This document shows positions 1 through 9,341 of a stretch of 64,000 nt of DNA, one piece after another; the stretch's first letter is position 1, and each line of letters starts with the position of its first letter. This DNA comes from Erythrobacter sp. 3-20A1M (lineage in GTDB: Bacteria > Pseudomonadota > Alphaproteobacteria > Sphingomonadales > Sphingomonadaceae). The stretch is taken from positions 124,001 to 188,000 of the forward strand of contig NZ_CP045200.1 in assembly GCF_018636735.1 (NCBI RefSeq), in the 5' to 3' direction. The position numbers and the translations under genes are program-made. The notes beneath the pieces were generated by a model. The model did not search any database. It had not been told where the DNA came from and saw only the letters and a list, made by a program, of their open reading frames with translations.

Positions 1-946
1 GCACGCCTACCCCCGCCACCACCCGCGTGGTGCAGATGGAGCCCGGTCCGATCCCGACCTTCACTGCATCCGCGCCCGCATCGATCAGCGATTTGGTGGC
101 CTCCGCCGTGGCGACGTTGCCGGCGATGATCTGGACCGAATTGCTCAGCGTCTTGGCCCGTTCGACCGCGCGGGCCACGTCGGCATTGTGGCCGTGCGCG
201 GTATCGATGATGATTACGTCCACCTCCGCATCGATCAGCGCTTCGGTGCGGGCGAAACCCTTGTCGCCCACCGTGGTCGCGGCGGCGACGCGCAGGCGGC
301 CCGCGGCATCCTTCGTCGCGTCAGGATAGGTCACCGCCTTCTCGATATCCTTGACCGTGATCAGCCCGATGCAGCGATAATCGTCGTCCACCACCAGCAG
401 CTTCTCGATGCGCCGCTGGTGCAGCATCCGCCGCGCCTCGTCCTGCCCCGTGCCCAGCGGCACGGTCGCGAGATTTTCAGTCGTCATCAGTTCGCGCACC
501 GGCTGGTGCGGGTTCTCGGCGAAGCGGACGTCGCGATTGGTCAGGATGCCTACCAGCTTGCCGTCCGGCCCCGTCACCGGGATGCCGCTGATGCGATGCG
601 AATCCATCAGCGCCTCGGCCTCGCCCAAAGTCGCGTCGGGACGGATCGTGATCGGGTTCACGACCATGCCGCTCTCGAACCGCTTCACGCTGCGCACGGC
701 GGCGCATTGTTCGTCGACCTCCAGATTGCGGTGGAGCACCCCGATCCCGCCCATCTGCGCCATGGCGATCGCCATGTCGGCTTCGGTCACGGTGTCCATC
801 GCGGCGGAGATGACCGGAATGGAAAGCGCGATCTCCCGGCTCAGCCGGGTTCGCGTATTGGCGAGGCTCGGCACGACGTCGCTGGCCGCAGGGCGCAGCA
901 GCACGTCATCGAAGGTGAGGCCGAGGGGAATGTCCTTGGTAGCCAC
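1..946 (-). CDS. guaB: IMP dehydrogenase, 5' part (runs off the window)
   Basis: Inosine-5'-monophosphate dehydrogenase oxidises IMP to XMP with NAD+, the committed step of guanine nucleotide synthesis in the cytoplasm. About 315 N-terminal residues are present; the 3' end lies beyond position 1. The start is a GTG at 944-946, preceded by AAAGG eight bases upstream and followed by the typical opening [11 protein letters not shown]. Two CBS domains lie at roughly residues 95-210 (for example [22 protein letters not shown]). The last residues in the window are the catalytic loop GSICTTR, with the active-site cysteine. No frameshift is seen. The family assignment is secure; the start is probable. 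Confidence 0.95.
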   Translation of the reverse strand, partial: MATKDIPLGLTFDDVLLRPAASDVVPSLANTRTRLSREIALSIPVISAAMDTVTEADMAIAMAQMGGIGVLHRNLEVDEQCAAVRSVKRFESGMVVNPITIRPDATLGEAEALMDSHRISGIPVTGPDGKLVGILTNRDVRFAENPHQPVRELMTTENLATVPLGTGQDEARRMLHQRRIEKLLVVDDDYRCIGLITVKDIEKAVTYPDATKDAAGRLRVAAATTVGDKGFARTEALIDAEVDVIIIDTAHGHNADVARAVERAKTLSNSVQIIAGNVATAEATKSLIDAGADAVKVGIGPGSICTTRVVAGVGV

Positions 947-1044
947 GAGGGGCGCCTTTCGCACGAGGGAGGCAGCTTCGCTGCCGGGAGGAATCGTGCG
1001 CCGCCCCCTAACCCGCTTTCGGCCATTCGGCTAGGCCCGGCGGA

Positions 1045-2520
1045 TCATTCCTGCCCGACGCGATAGGATTGCGTGTTTCCGAAGTGGCGCAGGAGCGCGA
1101 CGTGGAACAACACGTCCTGCGCCGCGCCGCCCAGCTCCATGTCCGGCGACCAGCGGTCGTTCGGGGTGTGGTAGCCGGAGGCAATGAACCGGTCGAACGC
1201 CTCCCGGTCGCCATAGGCGCTGGTTACCATCACTGCGGGCAGATCGCGTTCGAGCAGCGCCCAGCCGTCCTGCCGCCGCAGATAGTCCTCGCGAATGTTC
1301 TGCGTATCCAGCGTCAGCCCCAGCGCCTGCGCCACCTGCGCGATCCCGTCGTCGAGGCCGGTCCGCCCCCACCCGATTACGGTCTCGCTCGATCCGGCAG
1401 GCGAAATGGCGGGCATGTCCATGTTGAACGCGGCCACGATGGTGGGCAGCGGAACCGGCGGATCGTCGGTGAAGGCGCGCGCACCCAGCAGGCCCCATTC
1501 CTCCGCGCCCGTCGCCAGCACGTATAGGTCGCGCTCCAGCGGCCCGGCGGCAGCAACGCGGCGTGCGGTCTCCAGCATCGCCGCGACACCGCTGGCGTTG
1601 TCGACCGCCCCGTTGCAGATGCGGTGCGCATCTTCGGGCTCTCCACACATACCCAGATGGTCCCAGTGGGCGAGCAGCAGCACCGCCCCGCTTCCGGGGC
1701 GGGTGCCGGGAAGATGACCCAGGATGTTGGCGGTCTCCATCGCCTTGCGGGTCCGCGTGAAATCGACATCGACCCGCGCACCCAGCCGGGGGAGCAGCGA
1801 TCCGCCATGTTCCGGTCGGGCCCTCTCCACGAAGGACAGCAGCCGCGCGCTATCCTGCGGCGGCAGCAGAATCCACGCCGGCACCGTTTCTGTTGAGGCC
1901 AGAGCCCACTTGTCGGCACGCAGGAAGTGCACAGCGCGATCGAACTCCTCAGTGGTTTGCGTGGTCAGGAGCACGGCCTGCGGCGCAGCGGTCTGCACAG
2001 CCGCCAGCCGCCCATCGAGCTTGTCCCATGCCAGCAACAGCGCCCGATGCTCCAGAATACCCTCCGGCAGCACTTCGCCGGTAGAGCGCATGGCGACGAG
2101 CGGCGCCTTGCGGATCGAGCCCACCGTCGTTTGCGGACCGGAGAGGACCGCCTGGTCCGACAGCACCAGCGATCCGTGCGCGGAAGTCACCGTGACGTGC
2201 AGCTCCCCCGGGTCGAATCGGACCAGTTCGATCCGCTGCCGCCACCCGTCGCCACCCCCGGCGACCGGTACGCCGGGGCGATAACCCGCGGCGCGCAGCT
2301 GTTCGACAATGTAATCCTGCGCATGGCGCGCGCCTTCGGTGCCCGGCTGCCGACCCTCCAGCTCGTCGGAAGCGAGGAAGGCGATGTCGCGAGAGAGCGC
2401 TTGCTCGATCGGGGCCAATCGCGTGCCGCCCTGCTCGGGTACGCTCGCACATGCCGCCAGCGCGAGCGACAGCGCCGCCGCCAGCAGCGCCGCGAACCCT
2501 CTAGCTGAGAAAAGCCCCAT
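1045..2520 (-). CDS. Secreted M28-family zinc aminopeptidase
   Basis: Predicted exported metallopeptidase of 491 residues that should remove N-terminal amino acids from peptides outside the cytoplasm. The N-terminus is a lipoprotein-type signal peptide (hydrophobic run ending ALAAC near residue 24). A PA-like insert occupies the middle. The M28 zinc signature follows: HWDH near 285-288, DNASG near 307-311, and the catalytic GAEEWG near 339-344. The ATG at 2518-2520 is preferred; a TTG four codons upstream is possible. It lies between guaB and bdhA on the same strand and adds to the many peptidases in this window. Substrate unknown. Confidence 0.88.
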   Translation of the reverse strand: MGLFSARGFAALLAAALSLALAACASVPEQGGTRLAPIEQALSRDIAFLASDELEGRQPGTEGARHAQDYIVEQLRAAGYRPGVPVAGGGDGWRQRIELVRFDPGELHVTVTSAHGSLVLSDQAVLSGPQTTVGSIRKAPLVAMRSTGEVLPEGILEHRALLLAWDKLDGRLAAVQTAAPQAVLLTTQTTEEFDRAVHFLRADKWALASTETVPAWILLPPQDSARLLSFVERARPEHGGSLLPRLGARVDVDFTRTRKAMETANILGHLPGTRPGSGAVLLLAHWDHLGMCGEPEDAHRICNGAVDNASGVAAMLETARRVAAAGPLERDLYVLATGAEEWGLLGARAFTDDPPVPLPTIVAAFNMDMPAISPAGSSETVIGWGRTGLDDGIAQVAQALGLTLDTQNIREDYLRRQDGWALLERDLPAVMVTSAYGDREAFDRFIASGYHTPNDRWSPDMELGGAAQDVLFHVALLRHFGNTQSYRVGQE

Positions 2521-2552
2521 GCCCCGTTGCAATGTCGCCCCGTTTCCTTCGT

Positions 2553-3305
2553 TCAGGCGGTCCAGCCGCCGTCAATGCTCCAATTGGCTCCGTTTACGTT
2601 CGCCGCCTCGTCGCGGCACAGGAATACGGCGAGCGCGCCGATATCCTCTGGCTGGACGAATTGCTTGGTCGGCTGCGGCGCCAGCAGCACATCGTTGATC
2701 ACCTCGTCGCGGCTGAGGCCGCGCGCCTTCATCGTGTCGGGTATCTGGTTTTCGACCAGCGGGGTCCAGACATAGCCGGGGCTGATGCAATTAGCGGTAA
2801 CCCCGCATTGCGCCAGCTCCAGTGCCAGCACCTTGGTCAGGCCCGCCAAGCCGTGCTTGGCCGCGACATACGCGCTCTTGTAAGGGGATGCGACCTTCGA
2901 ATGCGCGCTGGCGGTGTTGATTATCCGGCCCCAGCCGTTCGCCTTCATATGCGGCACCGCCAGTCGCGCGGTGTGGAACGCCGCCGACAGGTTGAGCGCC
3001 AGGATCGCGTCCCATTTCGCAGCCGGAAATTCCTCGATCAGGGCGACGTGCTGCATTCCTGCATTGTTGACGAGAATGTCGATGTCGCCCGCCTCGGACA
3101 TCATGGCCTCGATAGCGTCCGGATCGGTCAGGTCGGTGCCGAAGTGAGCGGCATTCAGCTCGTCCTTCAGCGCTGCGATCTCTTCCTCCTCACCGAAGCC
3201 GTTGAGCACGATATCGGCCCCCTCGGCGTGAAGCGCGCGGGCCACCGCGAGCCCGATGCCCGAGGTCGATCCCGTTACGAGGGCACGCTTTCCGGTCAGA
3301 AACAT
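2553..3305 (-). CDS. bdhA: D-3-hydroxybutyrate dehydrogenase (SDR family)
   Basis: NAD-dependent oxidation of D-3-hydroxybutyrate to acetoacetate, usually tied to mobilisation of polyhydroxybutyrate. The 250-residue protein is a classical short-chain dehydrogenase: cofactor loop TGSTSGIG at 11-18, NNAG at 80-83, and catalytic Ser133, Tyr146 and Lys150 (SAYVAAK). The C-terminal half carries features of hydroxybutyrate dehydrogenases rather than generic FabG-like SDRs, notably PLVENQIPDT and PTKQFVQPEDIG. The start ATG at 3303-3305 gives a normal N-terminus. About 108 bp separate it from the divergent gene at 3413, room for two promoters. Confidence 0.85.
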   Translation of the reverse strand: MFLTGKRALVTGSTSGIGLAVARALHAEGADIVLNGFGEEEEIAALKDELNAAHFGTDLTDPDAIEAMMSEAGDIDILVNNAGMQHVALIEEFPAAKWDAILALNLSAAFHTARLAVPHMKANGWGRIINTASAHSKVASPYKSAYVAAKHGLAGLTKVLALELAQCGVTANCISPGYVWTPLVENQIPDTMKARGLSRDEVINDVLLAPQPTKQFVQPEDIGALAVFLCRDEAANVNGANWSIDGGWTA

Positions 3306-3412
3306 AGGGGGAGCTCCAATTGGAAGGAATATACGGTCTGGAACCCGCAGGCTTGGTTTGCGGTTCCTAGCGCAGACAACACGGCCAGGGGGGCCGATCG
3401 AGGGGAGTTATC

Positions 3413-4291
3413 ATGCGGCTCAATCCGTTCAATCCGAACGATATTCGCGTGGAGGACCAGCGCGGCATGCGGTTCCCCGGCGGCGGCGGGGGCAAAGTCG
3501 GCTGCGGAACGCTGGTCATCGCGCTGATCGCGGCGGTGATCTTCGGCGTCGATCCGGGCCAGATGATCGGCGGATTGCAACAGGTCGAACAGCAGGGTGC
3601 ACCGGCGGATACCGGCGCAGGCGATACAGGCGGTCGCACCGCGGCCGAAAGCTGCTCGGTCAACCAGTACAGCCAGGAAAGCTGCGCCGCGCTAGCTTCC
3701 CTCGACCGCACCTGGCAACCGGTGTTCCAGAAGGCGGGGATCGCGTTCGAGCAGCCCAAGCTGGTGTTCTACTCCCGCGCGGGTCGCTCCGGCTGCGGCG
3801 CGGCGCAGAGCGCCATGGGGCCGTTCTATTGCCCCGCGGACGAAGGTATCTACCTCGACACCAGTTTCTACGACGAGCTCGCCAACCGGCTGGGTGCCGG
3901 CCCCGGCGATTTCGCCCGCCTGTACGTCATCGCGCACGAATACGGGCACCATATCCAGCATCTGGTCGGGCTCGACCAGCAGGTGCGCAGCCTGCAGCAG
4001 CGCGACCGCTCGGCGGCGAATTCGCTACAGGTGCGCATGGAACTGCAGGCGGACTGCTATGCAGGCGTCTGGGCCGGACTCAATCGCGACCAGATCGATG
4101 CGGGCGATTTCGAAGAAGGCATGAAAGCCGCCGCCGCGATCGGTGACGATACCTTGCAGCAGAACGCGGGGCGACAGGTGAACCCGGAAAGCTTCACCCA
4201 TGGCAGCAGCAGCCAGCGAATGGACGCCCTGCGCCTAGGCATGCAAAGCGGCGACGAAAGCCAGTGCGACCGGTACTTTCAGATGAGCTGA
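3413..4291 (+). CDS. ypfJ: YpfJ-type neutral zinc metallopeptidase
   Basis: Member of the putative neutral zinc metallopeptidase family (Pfam Zn_peptidase, E. coli YpfJ); the physiological substrate is not established. It has 292 residues. The N-terminus matches the family pattern of a short charged head, a Gly-rich stretch (PGGGGGKVGCG) and one membrane helix at about 31-46, so the catalytic part probably faces the periplasm. The zinc site HEYGHH is at 175-180, followed by a conserved ELQADCYAG block that should give the third ligand. An AGGGGAG-like ribosome site (GAGGGGAG) precedes the ATG. Transcribed alone, divergent from bdhA. Confidence 0.88.
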   Translation: MRLNPFNPNDIRVEDQRGMRFPGGGGGKVGCGTLVIALIAAVIFGVDPGQMIGGLQQVEQQGAPADTGAGDTGGRTAAESCSVNQYSQESCAALASLDRTWQPVFQKAGIAFEQPKLVFYSRAGRSGCGAAQSAMGPFYCPADEGIYLDTSFYDELANRLGAGPGDFARLYVIAHEYGHHIQHLVGLDQQVRSLQQRDRSAANSLQVRMELQADCYAGVWAGLNRDQIDAGDFEEGMKAAAAIGDDTLQQNAGRQVNPESFTHGSSSQRMDALRLGMQSGDESQCDRYFQMS

Positions 4292-4353
4292 TCGTCAGTT
4301 TCGGAACGGAACCACCCGCGCATCGCTCCTAGGCCTTAACCTCAGGAGCAATC

Positions 4354-4914
4354 ATGTCCGTAAAAGACCACCCGCGCCTTCTTTCCTCGCCGCAACTCCG
4401 CCTCGTCGGTGGGGTGAACGAGGCGATGTACAATGAATTTCGCGATCAGTTGAACGCCGCGCCGGAGGACGGGCCGCTGGTGATCGCGATCACCACCCTG
4501 GGCGGCAACCCGGAGATTGCGCGCTGCATGGCGGACGATGTGCGCTTGCTGCGCGAATCCGGGCGCGAGTTGCTGTTCCTTGGTAAGGCGGCGGTCTATT
4601 CGGCGGGCGCAACCTTCATGGCCGGTTTTCCCATCTCGAACCGCTATCTGACGAAGGGCACGCGGCTGATGGTGCACGAGCGGCAGATCACCCGCACGAT
4701 CAACCTCTCCGGCCCGCTGCAAAGCTGCACCGACCAGCTGCGCGCCGTGCTCCACGAGATCGAGCATTCGATCAATATCGAGCAGGAGGGCTTTCGCGCC
4801 ATGGTCGAGGGAAGCGAGGTCGATTTCGAGGAAGTGTGCAAGAAGGCGCCCGACAACTGGTACATCGACTGCCACGAGGCGCTGGAGCGCGGGCTGATCG
4901 CGGGCGTGGTGTGA
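4354..4914 (+). CDS. ClpP-like serine protease family protein
   Basis: A 186-residue protein with the ClpP/crotonase fold. Ser83 sits in VYSAGATFMAG, equivalent to the nucleophile region of ClpP, and His108 in RLMVHERQ fits the catalytic histidine. The sequence is far from housekeeping ClpP and has no propeptide. No Clp ATPase gene is nearby, so a stand-alone or alternative role is possible. The gene follows the YpfJ-type peptidase after 62 bp on the same strand and converges with the lipoprotein gene ending at 4916, one base away. Family is likely; activity and partner are unknown. Confidence 0.75.
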   Translation: MSVKDHPRLLSSPQLRLVGGVNEAMYNEFRDQLNAAPEDGPLVIAITTLGGNPEIARCMADDVRLLRESGRELLFLGKAAVYSAGATFMAGFPISNRYLTKGTRLMVHERQITRTINLSGPLQSCTDQLRAVLHEIEHSINIEQEGFRAMVEGSEVDFEEVCKKAPDNWYIDCHEALERGLIAGVV

Positions 4915-4915
4915 T

Positions 4916-5779
4916 CTAGCACACCTCGGCGGTATTTTCCGGGATCGGCCCCGGCGGCACACGCGCGTCGGCCATCCAGAACGGGTCGGCGGGCAGGCGG
5001 TGGTTGTCGCCGAATGCCTTGCCGAGGGCAGCGTAGAGCGCCGGATCGTAGGCCTTCAGGTCGTCGGCGTTCAGCACCCTGCGCCCGTCCATCACTGCCA
5101 GCCGGTTCGAATTGAACCAGAACTGCGCCCCTTCGGCCCAATATTCGTCGACGCTGGTCATGGCGTATTCGTTGTGCCAGCGATCGGCCTGCTGCGCCGC
5201 CTCGTAAGCCGCGTCGATCTGCCGCGAGAGCGCGGGATCGACCGCGCGGATCGCGGCAAGAACATTGTGCGAGAATTCGTGGACGAAAATCGTCTCGCCG
5301 TAATAGCGCGAGGACGGCTTACCCAGGATATCTTCCTCCGCCCCGCTGGTGAGCGGCCCCGCCATGCCGCGGGCACGGCTGTCCCAATACTGCCGGTCGG
5401 TCATCGCGCCGATGCGCTCGTCGTAGTGTTTGCGCTCGCACCGTGTAAGGCGCGGATCGTCCTTCGCGGGCCGGGTCCAGTGCGCCTGCTCCGGCAGGTC
5501 GGTCGTGGTCTCGCTCTCCGCCATGATGGCCACGCGATAGCCATTTTTGGACAGCCACGCCGCCAGATCGGGCCGGAAGGCGAGCATGCCCTCGACCATA
5601 TCGCGCGCATCGGTCAGCGCAGCCCTCGACACGCGGGAAGACGCGACGATTGGGATACCCTCGGCATCCAGATACTGCGTGTAGAACGGATCGAGCCCGA
5701 GCGAGCGTGGGGGGTGCCCGATGGCGGATGCGCACGCCGCCACAGGCAACAGGATCAGGGCGAGCGCGGACTTCACCAT
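4916..5779 (-). CDS. Putative zincin-like lipoprotein (HEFSH motif)
   Basis: Unrecognised 287-residue protein. It opens with a lipoprotein signal (hydrophobic run then PVAAC, Cys16), so it is probably anchored in the envelope. His167-Glu168-x-x-His171 (HEFSHN) followed by a downstream acidic cluster VDEYWAEG at 210-217 looks like a gluzincin-type metalloprotease, with Glu212 or Glu216 as possible third zinc ligand. This resembles secreted proteins with anthrax-lethal-factor-like peptidase folds, but that is inference. It sits 38 bp downstream of sdhA on the same strand, where sdhB is often found. Confidence 0.65.
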   Translation of the reverse strand: MVKSALALILLPVAACASAIGHPPRSLGLDPFYTQYLDAEGIPIVASSRVSRAALTDARDMVEGMLAFRPDLAAWLSKNGYRVAIMAESETTTDLPEQAHWTRPAKDDPRLTRCERKHYDERIGAMTDRQYWDSRARGMAGPLTSGAEEDILGKPSSRYYGETIFVHEFSHNVLAAIRAVDPALSRQIDAAYEAAQQADRWHNEYAMTSVDEYWAEGAQFWFNSNRLAVMDGRRVLNADDLKAYDPALYAALGKAFGDNHRLPADPFWMADARVPPGPIPENTAEVC

Positions 5780-5816
5780 GGGTGGTTCCGTTAGCTCGCC
5801 CCGGCTGAACCTGCGA

Positions 5817-7654
5817 TCAATACACCCGCTTCTTCGGCTTGATGTATTCGATGTCGTCGGTGAGCGTGTATTCGTGCACCGGGCGGTAATCGATCTTCAT
5901 ATCGCCGCCATTACCGCCCCAGCCATCGAACCAGGTGACGGTGTGCTTCATCCAGTTCGCGTCGTCGCGCTCGGGATAGTCCTCGTGCGCGTGGGCGCCG
6001 CGGCTTTCCTTGCGGTTGTCCGCGCTGGCGATGGTGACGTTGGCCTGCGCCATCAGGTTGTCGAGCTCCAGCGTCTCCACCAGATCGCTGTTCCAGATCA
6101 GCGAGCGGTCGGTGACGTGGATGTCCTGCATCCGCTTGTTGATCGCGGCGAGTTCCTTCTTGCCCTCGGCCAGCGTTTCGGTGTCGCGGAAGACGGCGCA
6201 GTGCTTCTGCATCGATTTCTGCATCTCGGCGCGGATTTCGGCGGTGGACGATCCGCCCTTCGCGTGGCGGAAATGATCAAGCCGGGTCAGCGCGAACTCG
6301 GCGCTGTCCTTCGCCAGCTGTTCCTGGTTCGCGCCCGGCGTGATCGTGTCCTTCAGCCGGTGACCGATCGCGCGGCCGAACACCACGAGGTCGATCAGCG
6401 AGTTCGAGCCCAGTCGGTTCGCGCCGTGGACCGAAACGCAGCCCGCCTCGCCAGCGGCGTAGAGGCCGGGCACGACGGTGTCGGGCTGGCCGTCCTTCAC
6501 GGTCAGAACCTCGCCGTGATAGTTCGTCGGGATGCCGCCCATGTTGTAGTGGACGGTCGGCGTCACCGGCAGAGGCTGGCGCGTCAGGTCGACCCCGGCG
6601 AAGATCTTGCCGCTTTCGGTAATGCCGGGCAGCCGCTCGGCCAGTATGTTCGGATCGATGTGGTCGAGATGGAGGTAGATATGATCCTTCTCCGGCCCCA
6701 CGCCGCGCCCCTCGCGCATTTCCAGTGCCATGGAACGCGACACGACGTCGCGGCTGGCGAGGTCCTTGGCGCTGGGGGCATAGCGCTCCATGAAGCGCTC
6801 GCCCTCGCTATTGGTCAGGTAGCCGCCCTCGCCCCGCGCGCCCTCAGTGATGAGCACGCCTGCGCCGTAGATGCCGGTCGGGTGGAACTGCACGAACTCC
6901 ATATCCTGCAGCGGCAGGCCTGCGCGCAGCACCATGCCGCCGCCGTCGCCGGTACAGGTGTGAGCGCTGGTCGCGGTGTAGTAGCAGCGGCCATAGCCGC
7001 CGGTCGCCAGCACCACGGCCTGCGCGCGGAAGCGGTGATCGTCCCGTCGTCGAGGCACATCGCGATCACGCCGACGCAGCGCCCGTCCTTCATGATCAGG
7101 TCGAGCGCGAAATACTCGATGAAGAAGTCCGCATCGTATTTCAGGCTCTGCTGATAGAGCGCATGAAGCATCGCATGCCCGGTCCGGTCCGCAGCGGCGC
7201 AGGTGCGCTGCACCGGCGGACCTTCGCCCATGTTCTGCATGTGCCCGCCGAAGGGGCGCTGGTAGATCGTCCCGTCCTCGTTACGCGAAAACGGCACGCC
7301 CGCGTGTTCCAGCTCGTAGACCGCAGCCGGGGCCTCGCGCGCGAGATATTCGATCGCGTCCTGGTCGCCCAGCCAGTCCGACCCCTTCACGGTGTCGTAC
7401 ATGTGCCACTGCCAGTGGTCGGGGGTATTGTTGCCGAGCGAGGCGGCAATGCCGCCCTGCGCCGCCACGGTGTGGCTGCGGGTGGGGAACACCTTGGAGA
7501 TGTTGGCGGTGCTGAAACCGGCCTCTGCCGCGCCCATGGTCGCGCGCAGGCCCGATCCGCCCGCACCGACGACGACGACGTCGAAGGTGTGGTCGATGAT
7601 GGAATAGGCCGGCTGCGTGGTCGCGCCGGTTTCGTTCGGGTTCTGGTTAGACAT
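5817..7654 (-). pseudogene. sdhA: Succinate dehydrogenase flavoprotein subunit, one-base frameshift
   Basis: Flavoprotein subunit of complex II (succinate to fumarate, electrons to quinone). The 5' part, from ATG at 7652-7654, reads through the FAD site [11 protein letters not shown] and HTVAAQGG to CLDDGTI. The 3' part continues in another frame from [17 protein letters not shown] to the C-terminal PKKRVY. Near 7035-7041 the coding strand reads ATCACCGC where ATCCACCGC would restore one frame, so one C is missing. The span of 1838 nt is one short of 613 codons. Everything else is well conserved, so an assembly error or very recent mutation is likelier than old decay. The start overlaps the sdhD stop (TGATG). 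Confidence 0.9.
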
Positions 7655-8040
7655 CAGGCGGCCCCTCCCAGTGCGAGGCGCACGATGCAGAAGATCCCGA
7701 ACACCGCCCCCGCGACGAGCGCGACGTTGAGCAGCGCCAGCGCCGCGAACCGGTTGCCGGGGGTATGGACGTAATCCTCGATCATCACCTGCAGCCCCAG
7801 CCGCGCGTGCCAGAAGGTTGAGATGATCAGCAGCACTATCGCCGCCGCCGGGATCGGCGCGGCCAGCCATTTGCTGACCGTGGCGTAGGACATGTCGGGC
7901 AGCATCAGCATGCTGGCCAGAAACCACACCACCAGCACCAGATTGCCGATCGCGGTGAAGCGCTGCAGCATCCAGTGATGCGGCCCCTCGTGGGCCGAGC
8001 CGAGGCCGCGCACGCGGCCGATGGACGTTCCGTTACCCAA
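7654..8040 (-). CDS. sdhD: Succinate dehydrogenase membrane anchor subunit
   Basis: Hydrophobic anchor of complex II; with SdhC it binds haem b and quinone in the inner membrane. About 128 residues with three membrane helices. The conserved segment [14 protein letters not shown] lies near the N-terminus and [11 protein letters not shown] ahead of the last helix. No ATG fits; the likely start is TTG at 8038-8040, preceded by AGAGGAAAG four bases upstream. Its TGA overlaps the sdhA ATG by one base and it follows sdhC after 11 bp, so the three genes form one operon. Confidence 0.85.
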   Translation of the reverse strand: MGNGTSIGRVRGLGSAHEGPHHWMLQRFTAIGNLVLVVWFLASMLMLPDMSYATVSKWLAAPIPAAAIVLLIISTFWHARLGLQVMIEDYVHTPGNRFAALALLNVALVAGAVFGIFCIVRLALGGAA

Positions 8041-8051
8041 GGTACTTTCCT

Positions 8052-8447
8052 CTATCGAAGCAGGATCACCGCCCAGAAGGCGATGGTGAGAATGACGCCG
8101 ATGACCATCACGCCGACCGACCAGGCCTCGTTGGTCTTGAGCTCGTAACCGGCCCCCATATCGAGCACGAAGTGCCTGAGGCCGCTCGCCATGTGATTGA
8201 AGAAGGCCCAGGTGAGGCCGATCAGCACGATGTATCCGATGGGGGAGCTCATCACCCCATGGAAGGTCTCGTAGGCCGCCGGTCCGCTTGCCAGCGCGCC
8301 CAGCCACCACAGCAGCACCGCGACGCCGACGATGCCCATGCCGTCGCCGGTAATCCGGTGCAGGATGGACACGATCATGTGCGGCTTGCGCTGGTAGATC
8401 GACAGGTGCGGTGCGATCGGGCGGTCGGCGGAGGGAGGCTTGGCCAT
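8052..8447 (-). CDS. sdhC: Succinate dehydrogenase cytochrome b556 subunit
   Basis: Membrane cytochrome subunit of complex II, 131 residues, three predicted helices. The N-terminal block RPIAPHLSIYQ and the following SILHRITG match the family signature. HMASGLRHFVLDMG (about 84-97) carries the histidine expected to ligate haem b. It is the first gene of sdhC-sdhD-sdhA on the minus strand, with a purine-rich AAAGGAAACG upstream of the ATG. A promoter candidate lies about 65-90 bp upstream. Confidence 0.92.
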   Translation of the reverse strand: MAKPPSADRPIAPHLSIYQRKPHMIVSILHRITGDGMGIVGVAVLLWWLGALASGPAAYETFHGVMSSPIGYIVLIGLTWAFFNHMASGLRHFVLDMGAGYELKTNEAWSVGVMVIGVILTIAFWAVILLR

Positions 8448-8510
8448 GCGGGTGTTCGTTTCCTTTGCGACCGCGCCAGCGGCGGCCCGTACCTTCGGCG
8501 TTCGGAGGCC

Positions 8511-8538
8511 TAATTAGCGATTGAGCCGCTTCGCGCAA
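8511..8538 (-). promoter_or_regulatory. Candidate promoter of the sdhCDA operon
   Basis: On the minus strand TTGCGC (-35-like, 8533-8538) is followed after 16 bp by TAATTA (-10-like, 8511-8516), about 65 bp before the sdhC start. TAATTA lies inside the palindrome CTAATTAG, which could also be an operator. The region also separates sdhC from the divergent SDR gene at 8577. This is pattern matching only. Confidence 0.35.
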
Positions 8539-8576
8539 GCGCAGCTACGCTCGACAGCGGGCGGAATCTTTTCGAT

Positions 8577-9332
8577 ATGGACCCCATGCCTACCGTTCTT
8601 CTTACCGGATCGAGCCGTGGAATCGGCGCCGCCACCCGCGACATGCTGGAGGCGCGCGGCGCGCGCGTCATCGGCCATTCCACGCGCGGAGACGACGCAA
8701 GGGATGGGGCCACGGATGGGGCCAGAGACAGCGCGAGCGAGATCGCCGCCGATTTCCTCGACCCGCCCGCCCCGCAGATGCTGTGGGAGGAAGCGCTAGA
8801 TACCGCCGGTGGCGAGATCGACGTGCTGGTCAACAATGCCGGGCTGTTTCGCGGCGTTCCGCTCGACGCATCCGACATCGAATGGCTCGACGCATGGGAG
8901 GATACGCTGCGGATCAACCTGACCGCGGCGGCGCAGCTCAGCCGGTTCGCCGTGCGCCACTGGCAGGAGACGGGGCGACCGGGGCGGATCGTCCATGTCG
9001 CCAGCCGTGCCGGGCACCGGGGCGATTCGCCGCAGCACTGGCACTATGCCGCGGCCAAGGGCGGGATGCTGGCGCTGCACAAGACCATCGCGCGCGCCTA
9101 CGCTGGCGAGGACATCCTGAGCTTCGCCGTCACGCCCGGTTTTACCGACACCGCGATGGCGGGCGACTATCTCGCCAGCCGCGGCGGACCGGGGCTGCTC
9201 GCCGACATACCGCTCGGCCGCGTGGCGGAGCCGGAGGAGATGGCCGCGATCATCGCCTTCTGCGCGCTGGACGCCCCCGCCAGCATGACCGGCGCGACGA
9301 TCGACGCCAACGGGGCGAGCTATGTTCGTTAG
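8577..9332 (+). CDS. SDR-family oxidoreductase
   Basis: Short-chain dehydrogenase/reductase of about 250 residues with unknown substrate. Nucleotide loop TGSSRGIG lies near residues 10-17, LVNNAG near 84-89, and the active-site block has HVASRAG followed by HYAAAKGG (Tyr-x3-Lys). The C-terminal TGATIDANGASYVR matches SDR dimer-interface ends. Start at 8577 or the in-frame ATG at 8586; the second gives the more usual MPTVLLTGSS. It is followed after 9 bp by prmA on the same strand, suggesting co-transcription. Confidence 0.8.
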   Translation: MDPMPTVLLTGSSRGIGAATRDMLEARGARVIGHSTRGDDARDGATDGARDSASEIAADFLDPPAPQMLWEEALDTAGGEIDVLVNNAGLFRGVPLDASDIEWLDAWEDTLRINLTAAAQLSRFAVRHWQETGRPGRIVHVASRAGHRGDSPQHWHYAAAKGGMLALHKTIARAYAGEDILSFAVTPGFTDTAMAGDYLASRGGPGLLADIPLGRVAEPEEMAAIIAFCALDAPASMTGATIDANGASYVR

Positions 9333-9341
9333 GAATTCCCG

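Noticed and set aside
5721-7154. 477-codon plus-strand frame over sdhA
   Set aside because: Antisense shadow of a conserved gene caused by high GC; composition is biased and no family resemblance is seen.
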